Assembly (NCBI GenBank): GCA_026119935.1
Contig: JALRMH010000013.1
Coordinates: forward strand, 372,001 to 436,000
Direction of reading: 5' to 3'
From: Endothia cerciana
Lineage: Eukaryota > Ascomycota > Sordariomycetes > Diaporthales > Cryphonectriaceae
DNA length: 64,000 nt
Made by a program: the position numbers and the translations under genes. Under the pieces are notes generated by a model. It searched no databases, was not told the DNA's origin, and saw nothing but the letters and a program-made list of their open reading frames with translations. Position 1 is the stretch's first letter, and every line of letters starts with the position of its first letter. Positions 22,600 through 33,690 of this stretch are shown here, piece by piece.

Positions 22600-23403
22600 G
22601 CAGGACCTCTCAGTGAATAACTTTTAGATAGCTGCCATACCTGTTGATCGCAAGGCCTCTACGACCAGGACCAGGCCACGACAGTTTAAACATATTATTC
22701 TCTTGCTACCTATCGCTGCTTTGTTCTGCTGTTCAAGTTCAGCTGGAACAGGGCTTCCCCGAACCCATTGCGGAGCAGCTTACAGGATCCCCGTCACTCT
22801 ACAGAACATATGACAGCTGAGGAATCGCGAAGACTGCTTCTCATGCTTAAGATAATATGAAACTGAGGTAGACGAGGCAAATGGAAGACCTCGCGCACAA
22901 CCATCTCAATTTATTTTTCTTCTCTCCATCGTTCTGCCAACCTGGCGTCCTGCCCCGCTTGTTCCGTGTGACCTTTTTCGTAACCTGATGATGACGATTG
23001 TACTAACTAACGTCTGTATATTGGATGGGTCATAACATCAGGCACAGGCAGTTGCTGCGGAGGGGCGGACGGGGGCGGTGCCCACCGGGGAGAGGGCGGC
23101 GGACCTCAGGCGCCCTCCCCGGATCGCGACACGCCGGGGACATCATAGTGTCGCGGCCGGGCGCGTCAGGGTGCGCGTCGCAGTCAAGGCCTAGGATCAT
23201 TGCGCCATTTGAGCTTTCAACAGCCGCATCTGGATTTCATTTGGGCAACATTTTCGCTACTGTTTTTTTTTTAAATACATAGCAAAACTGCATTGCAGAA
23301 CAAGGGGGAGGCTGGCGCGAATGATCCGCTTGGCTATGCTGTTCTCCGGCGAAAATCAGATAACGCGTAAGCTATCGGATTTAACCTATATATTACATAA
23401 GCC
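22600..23403. other. intergenic; upstream region of the FunK1 gene
   Basis: No coding sequence recognised. A GC-rich patch at 23035-23180 with repeated CGGGG/GGGCG words stands out from its AT-richer flanks. The last 200 bases presumably hold the FunK1 promoter. Confidence 0.4.
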
Positions 23404-26327
23404 ATGTTCGGCGGTGCTTTAGCTGCCACCCCCTCGGATGTTGTTTCCCGCCCCCTTGAAAACATCAACCAAATGCAAGCTCGATCTTCATCACCACCAC
23501 CACCACCACCGCCACGCCACGCCACCATGACCTCTCCGTCCACCACTACTGTTGTCACCGCCCCCTCCGCTACTGCCATCATGGCAGACGTACAGCAGCA
23601 ACAATTGATCAAAGATAATCCGATCGGCAAGGGTCTTGATGACTTTCACACCACGTTCAACTCCATCTGCGACAAGACAGGCACCTCCTGTACTCTAGAC
23701 GCGCTGGAACATCTGAAGCAAGAAGGTAAGGCAGACCGGTTGTTGCTTGGATGCCTCTTCTAACGAGTAAGACAGACATGCAAGATCTCACATCACTTCT
23801 TCTTTCCAAACTCTGGTTGCTGCCCGTTGCTCGTCTTTTACCTTCCGAGTCAGGTTATGGCCATCTTCGAACCGATTTAATCCGACTGAACTCAGCAGCC
23901 AATTCCAATGCTTTCGACTTCAACTGTGTGAAGCCCCTCCTCTGCTCCGTCCTTGAACACGATGCCGATGAGCTTATCTGGGATCACGTCTACCGCCTGA
24001 TTACCGATTTCCCGCCGCCGCAGCATACCCCGCCGCCGCAGCATACCCCGCCGCCGCAGCCGATCGCAACCTTCCTCGAGCAGACCCCGTGGGTCTATAC
24101 TACGAGCGGCATTCTAAACTCGTCCGAGAAGCGTGAAGAGGTGGACAAGATCCTTAAGCTGGAACTTGGTCCTCTCTATGTCGATGTTCCTTCCTTCAAC
24201 GAGACATACTTCGGACAGGTAGCTGGCCTGGAGGCAGGGTCCAAGGCTGTCTTCAGGAAGTGCGTGGAGGGCAGCAACCCGCTCTTTGGCCCTCGAGGGT
24301 GGCGCGACTGGCCAGCAGTCACATCAGAGAAGAATGTGATAGCCTGGTTCCACGACCTGTTCCCCAAGCTGGAAGCATTTGCAGATGACCGCAGTGCCGC
24401 GCCAGCATCCACAGCCGCATCTACGCCGGCATCTACACTGATATCTGCGCCGACATCTCGACGAAAGCTGCTGGCACAACCTAACACGCCACTCCCAGAC
24501 TCTGCGGGAAAGCGCAGCATGGACATCGGCTTTGTGAAGGACGACCCCATAATAGCAGCAGCAAGCGGTTTCAGATATCGATGGTCGCACGTCCTTGTGC
24601 CTGGCGAGTTGAAGATAGATCCGTCTGATGATATACCCTCGGTTGCATGGCTGAGCATTGCAAGATACGCGAGGGAGGTGCTCTCAGCCTGCAACACCCG
24701 TCGCTTCGTCCTAGCCTTCACCCTCTGTGGGTCGCTTATGAGGCTATGGGAGTTTGACCGGCTCGGGGGGATCGCTTCCGAACAGTTCGATATCAATAGA
24801 GACGGGCTGCGGTTTGTATCCACAATGCTCGGGTTTCTGTGGATGAGCGAAGAGGAGCTTGGCTTCGACCCAACATTCAAAAGGACGCCCAGGGGCCAGC
24901 AGTTCATCGAGATCAACCGGAATGGCGTGAATGAGCGTCTCATGATCGATGGAGCAATAATACACCAGCATTGCATAGCTGGCCGAGCAACAACCTGCTG
25001 GAAGGCTTATCCTGAAGAGGACCCTCGGACAATACTCGTCATCAAAGATTCATGGCAGTTTCCAGAGCGGGATGTGGAAGGCGACTTGCTCCGCAAGGCG
25101 ACTGAGAAGAAGGCTGTCAATATGGCCCGGTATTATCATCACGAGGTTGTCCAGGTGGGCGGTACCAATGATGATATCCGGAGCAATGTGCGCAAGGGAC
25201 TGGATATCACCAAAGCTTCCAACTACAAGCCAGACTGGACAGACTTTACGCCGCGCGCAAGAGCAAGAAATGACTCGCGGAGAGGCCGAACCAGCAGTGT
25301 TGCCGGCATGAAGCGGCTATCCAGCCAGGCTGCCGCCCCTCTGCCGCCAAGCAAACGGCCAGCAAGCAGCAGACAGCTGTCCAGCCAGGCTGGCATATTT
25401 TTGCCACCATTCAGCCCACCATCCAGCCAGGCCAGCATACCTCGGCCACCAAGCAAGCAGCCATCCAGCCAAGCTAGCGCCCCCCTGCCGCCCAGCAGGC
25501 AGCCGGCAGGCAGCCGGCTGTCCAGCCAGGCTGGCACACCTCTGCCGCCGACCAAACGGCCATCCAGCCATACCGACGCACCTCTGCCACCCAGCAAGCG
25601 ATCCCGCCTATCGCGAACTCCCAACGAGGCCAGCACCACCATCCTGCCGGACCGGGAACACAGGCGTACTATTGTTCGTGATTATGGACTGCCGATCTAT
25701 AAAGCAAGCTCCCGGGCGCGCCTGCTCGCTGCGCTGGAGGGCTGTATCGCGGGGCATGAGTCTCTGTACCGAGCAGGACTCCTGCATAGAGATATCTCGA
25801 TCAATAATCTCATCATCAACGAAGATCCCGGCAACCCGTCCTGGCAGTCGTTCCTGATCGATCTGGATCTTGCTATTGAGGTACAGCGAGATGGTGCGTC
25901 GGGCGCAAAGAGCATGACCGGAACCAGGGCTTTTATAGCCATAGGAGCACTCATGGGCGAGCTGCATTCTTTTATGCATGACATCGAGTCCTTCTTCTGG
26001 GTTCTTTTTTGGATCTGCATTCACTACGAGGGGCCGGGCCAAGAGAGAATTGTTCCCGAGTTTGACAAGTGGAATTATCTGGATACGGACACGCTGCTCA
26101 AGATGAAAGCTGGTGTGATCACGAGCAACGTGTTTGCGAGGACAGTCAGACAGCAGTTTACCCATTATTACCGGCCGCTGATCCCACTTGCAACCAGACT
26201 GCGGGAGGTGATCTTTCCTGGGAATGAATGTTGGAAGCGGGAGGATCCAACACTGTATGCCAGGGTCCGAAAAATCCTCGCAGAAGGCTATACGGACTCA
26301 GACATTACTACCTTGCAAAATAAGTGA
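23404..26327 (+). CDS. FunK1-type fungal protein kinase
   Basis: Probable Ser/Thr kinase of the fungus-specific FunK1 family (Pkinase_fungal); the substrate is unknown. Two exons: 23404-23725 and 23776-26327. The 50-nt intron has donor GTAAGG, branch CTAAC and acceptor ACAG; phase 1 fits and gives about 957 aa. In-frame Mets at 23527 and 23581 are alternative starts. The N-terminal FunK1 part has FGPRGWRDWPAV (about residue 278). The catalytic loop is HRDISINNLII (about 778), the DFG equivalent is DLDLA (about 803), then GTRAFIAIGAL and IESFFWVLFWI. Between the lobes is a Ser/Pro/Gln-rich repeat linker (25310-25605), and an earlier PPPQHT repeat lies at 24011-24061. No break is seen, so it may be active, although such genes are often multicopy. 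Confidence 0.85.
24011..24061 (+). repeat. 18-bp coding minisatellite (PPPQHT)
   Basis: Almost three perfect copies of CCGCCGCAGCATACCCCG in frame within the FunK1 gene, encoding PPPQHT units. Identity between copies points to recent slippage. Confidence 0.9.
25310..25605 (+). repeat. degenerate coding minisatellite (SSQAxxPLPPSKRP)
   Basis: About six imperfect copies of a 40-60 bp unit, with CCAGCCAGGCT and CTGCCGCCAAGCAAACGG as the commonest words. They encode SSQA, then PLPPSKRP or variants. The units differ in length but keep frame. They form a disordered linker in the middle of the kinase domain. Confidence 0.8.
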
Positions 26328-27616
26328 ATAGTATGGTATGTAGAGTCTAGGCCTATGCATTAATATGATGAACTATTACAGAATCCAAGGACCTCGAAGC
26401 TCAAGAAGTTTATATATTACTGTGATGACCCACCATGCAGGTCATCATCATATTACGAAACAAGGTCATGGACGCCAGATTAGCAGATACAACATGGCGC
26501 TTACACTATAGGGTTAGGTTATCATCAGCTAATATGAAGAGCTTCAAGAGTGTAGTCGCTCCGCGTGATATGACTGTTTGACTGGTGATAGGTGCTGTGG
26601 CGGAGGATGATCCCCGTAGGAAAACGGGTGCACAGAGCTCTTGCCTGCCAACTGGTCGCCACAGACAACAAGTCAAGGCAATGAGAAGTTCTCGCCGGCG
26701 CCGTTGGCTCTGATCCGATCGATCAGGTCCAGCCGGTGGGTGGAGTTGGCTGAGCCGAGCCCACCACCAGTAGTAGACTCCGCCTGGTCGAACTCTTCCT
26801 CAGGCGACATGTCGCGGGAATATAGAGTGTAGGGAGAACAGGATATGTAGGTTAAAAACCTTGTCCGAATTGATGCGGCATAAGCTGTCAGTAATATATA
26901 ACGCAGGGGTGAGTGATTGTGAAGCTTATTTATTCCCTTTCAGACAGACCACCCACTGCCTTCGATCATTGGTACTACTATTATATAAGTCTTTGACGGC
27001 TGTTGTTGGAGATCGTGATTTCGAGTTCATTCCAAGTTCAGATGATCAATTTATTTACATTCCTCTACGCGTTTTCTTAGTGGTGTTATGTATATCTGGC
27101 AACAACTCAAATTCCAAAGCCAAACGAGCGCTGCAGTCTGCTCGAGTAATGAATTTCTACCGAGGAATGTTATGTCGCGCGTCATAAGCGCCTGACGCTA
27201 ATTCGATTGAAAGCGAAGCTATAGTAACACCGTCAGAGCATATGACCGCTTCTCTCCTCCGTCAAGGACAGAAATCGTCTTCACTTTGCTTTCTCACTAT
27301 GCATTTCTAAGTCAAAACCTGGGCGAAGACATAGTACTCCCTCTTTCTTTGCGCGATCACGACATCAGAATTCCAACAATGTGGGAATTTTCGACTCTCG
27401 AATTTGCCCGTACGGGTTTGGGGAAACTTTCGATGCACCGGAACTCAGACCCTTTCAGACGAGGAGTCACGCGAGCGATGCAAAAGAGAGAAGAAGATAA
27501 AGGAATCGCTGCCTTCTGCTATTGCTGTCTTCTGTGATGATAGCTGTATTACTATTCTCTGCCCTTTCTGCAACAAGCTATGCGGGACCTGTCTCTACTA
27601 GAGGGGAACTACAATA
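26328..27616. other. no gene recognised; AT-rich spacer
   Basis: Short AT-rich frames only. A 108-codon plus frame at 26861-27187 and an 83-codon frame at 27286-27537 have no recognisable features. Confidence 0.4.
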
Positions 27617-28125
27617 TTGTTACGAAATCCGAAGTGGGTGGAATCGAGCATCAAAGCACTCAACAGGCGTCTATTTGGACCGAATCATTCGCCGTTACGG
27701 GAGACCTGGGTTAATACAGTCGCCTTCTCCCCCGGTAGCCAGATAATAGCATCAGCCTCAGGCGATAAGACAGTACGGCTCTGGGATGCAGCAACAAGCG
27801 CATACCGGCAGACGCTTAGAGTTGTCTTTACTCAGAGGCTCGTTTCCGACTCTGTATCCAATGCGCGACTGCATACTGATTTGAGCACTATCGCTCTGCT
27901 TAGAGATGTTTTAGCTAACGGAGCGGCTATTGCTGAAAAAATAGTAGCTAAGCCAGCCTTTTCTGAATATAGCTTCAGCTCTGACAACAGTTGGATTGTA
28001 TCAGCTTATGAAAGAGTTGTCTGGGTCCCTCTAGAATACAGACCTACTGCAGTAGCCGTGCAGGGGGCAATGATCTGCATCGGTTGTGCTTCTGGCAGTG
28101 TAATTCGGCTTCAAGTTAATAAGGT
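27617..28125 (+). pseudogene. WD40 relic of a NACHT-WD40 protein
   Basis: One clear WD40 blade is present: WVNTVAFSPGSQIIASASGD then KTVRLWDAATS. About 60 codons later comes VVWVPLEYRPTAVAVQGAMI followed by CIGCASGSVIRLQV, the usual C-terminal ending of fungal NACHT-WD40 (NWD) proteins. The intervening blades are replaced by unrelated sequence, there is no NACHT domain upstream, and the start is not preserved. This is a deletion relic of an NLR-like receptor. Confidence 0.65.
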
Positions 28126-28199
28126 ACGATTGTTTGGTTGTAGCGAAATTCATCGATGCGATAGTTGTGATTACTGCAAGAAGTGCATTTTTTAAAGTC

Positions 28200-30376
28200 G
28201 GGTTTTTTTGGGTCCCATCTCCAGGATTTGCGATCACGAAGCCGAGCATTCTCAGCCTTGGGTACTACCTGTTGAAGATCGTTCTAGCCGAATAGAATAT
28301 CGACACTACAAGCTCTAGTGTCTGTACAGGCTTTCGCCCCTTCGGCATTCAACTCTGACTTCGACACCTCGCCACCCCCCTTGTGGCAGACCCACAGACC
28401 CGCAAGAAGCAACACTCGGTTCTCGTATTCGGACTTTAGAATAGCAGCTTCCCCTCCCCTCTCATCTAAATCATTTCCTTTCGATCTCACCGATTTCTAC
28501 GATTCTCCTTTTCCTTCCTACCGCTCAAGCTTGCAGAACACGTCGAAACCTTTTTCAGCAGGGGATCATCACTAGTGCCTCTGCACTCTTGTAAGTGCGG
28601 GTCGCCATGCACGTTACCCGATTTGCTGTCGGAATGCTGTTGGTCATCCTCTCGACCGAGACTATCGTGACAGGATCGCTACTCATTGCCTACGGCTAAT
28701 GAAAGCACCTGGGTCTCTAGGAAGGCGGCTTCAGTTGATCACTAGGACTAGCAGAAATGCTGTTCCTTGGTTGCTACTATTGTTGTCGCATTTAAAGCCG
28801 TCGTTGAACCAGGACAGAGTTAGGTTAAGCGTTGCATTGACGGTCTCCTGGAATCCTTCTATCACCGCTCGAGCCAAGGCTGCTCTGCTGCTGCAAAAAG
28901 CCTGACAGGGTTTTGCAGATATTAAATGCCTAGCGCTAGTCATCTGACTAAAGCGACTGTACGTCTTGCGTTATTAAAGCCCCTGCGATTCGTCGACCTT
29001 TCTTTCCTTGGTGCCCAGCCAAGTCCAGCCGTTTCCGATCCTAGTTCTCCTGTCTCTCATCCTGCCGTCTCCAACACGCTTGTCTGCTACTGCTGCCTCT
29101 TCTCTCATCTTGCTACTAGCAAGACCGGGATCGCACCGCACCGGCGCACCGGACTAGGGTCGGTATGGAACCTGGCGCTGGCCACAGCGAACGCCGCGAG
29201 TGGAATGATCAGCCAGGTCGCGAGTCTTCACCACTGGTGTCCACCGACACGCCGTGCTGGAGCGCCTCCTCGCATAATGGTGACGACCCTGCCGGTTCCG
29301 ACAGCATCACTATCTCTAGCGCGCCTGCTTCGGTAGCCTGGCGGCGAAACGGACAAGCACCAGCTGGGCCTCGTCTCTGGCATGCTTCTCGATATGAAGT
29401 ACGATGCGCGAGCAAGAACTGCCTTGTTCCGTCTGCATACCGTCCATAGGGTGAAGGTCTGGAAAAGGCTCGCCTCATTGAATGAATCCACAGTGGCGTC
29501 CATTCACCATCCCCAACACTTGTGTATTGACATCCTCTGTCTATATCCTCCAAGATAGACCGCATCAGCCATGCGTTTGAGAAATGCAGAAATGCCGAAA
29601 GGACAAGCAGCAGCCAGAAACAAGCCAGGCAAAGCTGTGACATCAGACAAAGTTTCAGATGAAGAGGGATGGGGAAGAAAAAGAGGCAGAAGTCTTGAAA
29701 CCTCAATCACTATGTCATCACTGTCAACACCGTCCCAGTCTTCCCTGAGCTCAATATTATATCATCCATCATGACAACTCGCCATTCCTCGAATTCTTTG
29801 TACCTTATCAATAAATCAACATCCGGAAGCCACCAGTCAAGTCTCGATCCCATCGTCCAGATCACAAAAGCACTTGAAGTGAACAGTTTCAAAGTTTCCA
29901 TGCGCAAACCTGAGCCTTACAACGTCCTCATCAAGTCTTGCCTGCACATCGAGTCCAGAGGAGATGCCAGTCCTCTACAGAACGGTCATTGTTGCGCAGG
30001 ACATCAAGAGCTGTTGGGCGACGCAGGGCCAAGAGCCGCGCAGTATGTTTGTGATGCCATGGCGAGCTGTGACGTGGGTGTGGAAAGTCAATAAATTCCT
30101 TTTATGAGAGTCCGCATCCAGGAAGGTGCGTCCACTCAACCCAGTACCTTTCTCCCTGGATTGTACTGAAGATTACTGGACAAGGTATGTAATTTTTGAA
30201 CGTTTACGTTGTCATGAACTGTCCGGGAAGTCAATGATATGATAACTATCCAGTCCAATTTCTTGCTTCTCCTGGTTCTTGCCGTTCTCGTTTTCGGTAT
30301 TGGCTGATGCAAGTGAAAGAGAGATGTTGGTAGGCGATGTTGGTAGGCGATGTTGGTATTCTCCATAGAACTACCC
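28200..30376. other. no gene recognised
   Basis: Many short frames on both strands with no family recognised. It includes the dispersed word GCCAAGGCTGCTCTGCTGCT followed by AAAAAGCCTG at about 28872-28905. Lower-strand frames at 29209-29706 are Ser/Leu-rich and unconvincing. Confidence 0.4.
30322..30360. repeat. 13-bp tandem repeat (GGCGATGTTGGTA)n
   Basis: About three copies in tandem (the first reads GAGATGTTGGTA), just 3' of the F-box gene stop. A related GTTGGTGAT repeat occurs at about 33062-33082. Confidence 0.7.
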
Positions 30377-30907
30377 TCATACCACAAGAGAGACATGATC
30401 AGGCTCCATGAGGTTCCAGATGAAGTTTATGACCGCGATGGTCATAGACGACTTCAAGCTCATCAGCACTGCCGAAAAGCCGTCGGAATGGGGGGTCGCG
30501 TGCAAAATCAGGAGGACTCCGAATAGCGGCAAATAGAAGCCGCCAACATGATAGGTTTGTCGAGCTCGAAATTGATTAAGTCGCTGAGTGCAAGCAACAC
30601 CCACCCTTTCAGAGCTCACGTTTTCCGGCATGCGTGTGAAAGCTTCTCCTTTGCTGGAGGCCACTGCCAACAGATTGAGGAGTCCCAGTGAAACCTCTTG
30701 TATCCCAATATACGATGGTGTCTCAGCCAAGAATGCTGCGAGTTTGTGAAGTGATTCGGCCGTATTTAATATGGATAGGTGGCGGTGTATGTTTCGGGAT
30801 CCTGCAGCAGCACAATTTCTGTTGACGAGGCGAAACGAACGGAGGTCTTTCAGAGACTTCAGCTCTGAAGCAATACACGACAATACTTCGAAGGGACAAA
30901 GATCCAT
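30377..30907 (-). CDS. F-box protein, probably truncated
   Basis: Expected role: substrate adaptor of an SCF ubiquitin ligase. The 176-residue frame starts MDLCPFEVLSCIASELKSLK then DLRSFRLVNRNCAAAG, a standard F-box with the usual LPxEVL...L..LRLVNR spacing (here CPFEVL). It continues with helical sequence (ESLHKLAAFLAETPSYIGIQ). Fungal F-box proteins normally run beyond 350 aa; this one loses homology-like character after about residue 85 and stops at a hydrophobic tail. It is likely a 3'-truncated copy or is missing a downstream exon. Confidence 0.55.
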   Translation of the reverse strand: MDLCPFEVLSCIASELKSLKDLRSFRLVNRNCAAAGSRNIHRHLSILNTAESLHKLAAFLAETPSYIGIQEVSLGLLNLLAVASSKGEAFTRMPENVSSERVGVACTQRLNQFRARQTYHVGGFYLPLFGVLLILHATPHSDGFSAVLMSLKSSMTIAVINFIWNLMEPDHVSLVV

Positions 30908-32014
30908 AGCTAAACGTGAGTTGATGGTGGAACTGTCGAATGGTGATCTCGGGAAAGATGGAGCATACGAAACGTTAAATGTGACCGAGGTCAGGCATGC
31001 TCCAACTTGGAGGCTCTAATTATAGCAAGTTCGGATGCTGCAAAGATTCCGGGGCCCCACTGCGTACGAAGTAGAGTACAATATCCATGCCTCGTTCTGT
31101 TGTTGTCACTGCATGGTGGCAGCTGTGAGGGGGTGCCTGATGTATCTGAAGTACTGTCCAAAAATGGCGATTCGTAACACCGAACGCCAAGTTTCAAGGG
31201 ATTCACATCAGCTGCTACGAGGACCGTTCAAGTCCAATGTCACGAGAGTTGTCGAGGAGTGATCGCCCTAAGATTCTAGGGGGAAATACGCACAATGTTC
31301 GGGCTGTGATCCAAGGCGTTCATATGACCATTGAGAGCTGGTAGAATCAGGTTGATCTGGGAGCTCTCGGAGTCCGAATGACGCTTCCGATAGTGATACT
31401 AAATCAATTCAGCAAAGGATCCAGCGAGAAGAGAATCATGATGCTACATTGTTGGTGGAATGTACTGTCACCTAAATGCACAAGTAGCAACAGCGTCCAA
31501 TCACAGATGCATTTACCTTTCTCGTATAACTACGTGGTTGCGGCACAGCGTGTTGTGGAGACGTGGGTTGCGCGCACTCGCGTTTTCGAGACCCGCTCGA
31601 GAGTGCGTACTATTACGCTAATATTCATCTTCGAGACCATGGTTTGCATCGAACGAAGCTACAGCGTGTGATGATACACAAGTAGAATAACTAGAATCTG
31701 GAACAAGGAGGACATAACCGAAGAGGAGCGGGAAATTAAAGCATTGTTAAGCAGAAAGGCAAGGAAGGGCAAGGATTAGTATGCTAAGATTTTAAGTACA
31801 GCAAGCCCTAAAATCCCGGCTTCGGGATGCAGCAGGCGTTTATGAATTTGGAGTGCGTGTATATGGAACCGGGCATTAAGGCACTGAACTATTACCCTCT
31901 TCTTCCCTTATAATGCATTTCATTACCTCTACTATCTAAAAACCCCGCTAAAGACACACGGAGTATAGAGCGAGACCAAATCTGTTCTGCCCTACCTTAC
32001 CCTGTCTACCAAAG
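30908..32014. other. no gene recognised
   Basis: Short frames only. The 31680-31990 part is AT-rich and grades into the ankyrin relic. Confidence 0.4.
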
Positions 32015-32901
32015 TTGTTTCGTACCGAATTATGCATCCTTTGTTCGAAACTTCGCCAGAGCAGCTGGTCAATTGCGGTGGCTTCGCCTATATCGCCTAC
32101 ATCTACTCTTAGCCCTAGATCTCCTGCAGCATCGTGGTCTTCTAGCTTCAGCTACGCTCCGACACCTGTTTATGATGTTATAAAGATGAATGCAGAATCT
32201 ACAACTCTTGCATCTGCTGTACTAGCTAGAGATGTTGAAAGAGTTCGGCTATTGCTTAATAGCCAAGGCTTTGTATTAACGAAGCTACAAACCTAGCTTC
32301 TATATAATGCGTATTTGTATAATTTGAAAATATTGCGGCTATTGCTATTCAGCAGCAATATAGATTTCGATATTCCTATTTCCCTGAATAGAAGCGATAC
32401 AATTTTGCATATTTTGCTTCGTACTCTTTAAAAGCAATTCCAGGATAATAAGAAGGATATTATAAAGTTTTTGCTAAATACTAATACTAACCTATTCCAG
32501 TATAACCAGCTAGGAGATATAATGCTTCATTTTCTAGCAGCATATACATCCAACTTAGTTATTAATAGAAAGCTATATATTTTTGAAGATATTCCTGGAA
32601 GGCTATATACAAATAAATAAAAGCTATTCAAAATATGAAAACAGCAAAAACTATTACAATAATACACCGCTTATTATTGCTATTCTTTGTAACAATATGG
32701 AATGCGTAAAGCTGCTATTAGAGCATAGCGCTGATCCGAATGAGCAGGGCGAATACAGCATGATAGCTTTAGATTTCGCAATAGAGAGTGGGTATTCGGA
32801 AATTGCTGGCTTGTTACTGGCTTGCATGACTGAGAGAGAGCGAGAAGAGCGTCAGTCGGCTGGGAGCGAGGCATTGGGATATGGAATACCGCTCGAGTAG
32901 C
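32015..32901 (+). pseudogene. AT-rich ankyrin-repeat relic
   Basis: One frame carries VLARDVERVRLLLNSQGF, KILRLLLFSSNIDFDIPI and KFLLNTNTNLFQYNQLGD with stops at about 32294 (TAG), 32432 (TAA) and 32618 (TAA). The continuation NTPLIIAILCNNMECVKLLL, EHSADPN and ALDFAIESGYSEIAGLLLA is in another frame (32583-32900). These are ankyrin repeats. The base composition is far more AT-rich than the neighbouring NLR gene, consistent with repeat-induced point mutation or long decay. Confidence 0.6.
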
Positions 32902-33690
32902 AAGCTTAAATAGGCTTCCACAGATCTTGTCCCCTCCGCAGGGCTGCTAGGAAAGCTTGTCCTGGGCGGTACGGACAGCCCAGCCGGGTCAATGTTTATT
33001 AACAGATTTAGACTATGGTAGACGTCTTTTTCCTAGCATTCATATAATGTGTAATTTTGGCGGTGTTGGTGATGTTGGTGATGTGACTGATCTTCAGCCG
33101 ACACAGCGGCCGAATGTCGATTAGACCAAGATACCGGCCCTCGCGCGCTGGCATCCTTTCCGTCGTCTGGTAAACCTCTTGCAAGGAGAGAGTGAACAAG
33201 GCTCCGACTTATAATCTCTTTATATGGAGGACTTCCACCATAAGTCAATAGAAGAGGTTTAACAGGCTCGCAATGTAAGTCTGTCGGATCATCCAGGCCC
33301 AGTGGAAGTCCTCCTGCATAATTAGTACAAGCATATTGTTGCGGCGCAGTCAGCTTTCATTATCGCTACCTACTATGCACAGAGTAAACCTTAACTAGAT
33401 CTGATGAGCAAGTCGTAGGCTAGAGGGTAGGAGGTCTGTTGCTCGTACAGCATATTGGTCGAATGAGGAAAGGTTTCCTGCAATATTGTCATCCCGGGCG
33501 CCACAAGCGGAGCGGGGAACCAATTCACTCCCCTTCCTGCGATTTTGGCCTCGACGGTGATTGGATGTTGGCAAAATATTTTTCCTGCAGCGTGATGCAG
33601 CTAAGCAACGCTCTATCCAACATCCGTGTTAGAACAACATCGAGTTTTAAACCAACATCCAGTGCCAGAACAACATCCAGTGCCAGAACC
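32902..33690. other. upstream region of the NLR-like gene
   Basis: No separate gene recognised. GGAGGACTTCCACCAT (about 33226) and AGTGGAAGTCCTCC (about 33300) form an inverted pair with a 60-base loop. A small tandem repeat of AACATCCAGTGCCAG sits at 33650-33690, immediately before the start codon. Confidence 0.45.

Noticed and set aside
24176..24976. 266-codon minus-strand frame within the FunK1 gene
   Set aside because: It lies wholly inside the kinase coding sequence, has no motif, and the plus strand carries the recognisable family sequence.
25223..25642. Gly/Leu-rich minus-strand frame (GRRQR, LAGW repeats)
   Set aside because: It is the antisense of the SSQA/PLPPSKRP minisatellite of the kinase gene.
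28607..28699. 30-codon ATG frame encoding a hydrophobic peptide (MHVTRFAVGMLLVILS start)
   Set aside because: It could be a membrane or signal-like microprotein, but a single short hydrophobic frame in a gene-poor spacer is expected by chance and nothing nearby supports it.
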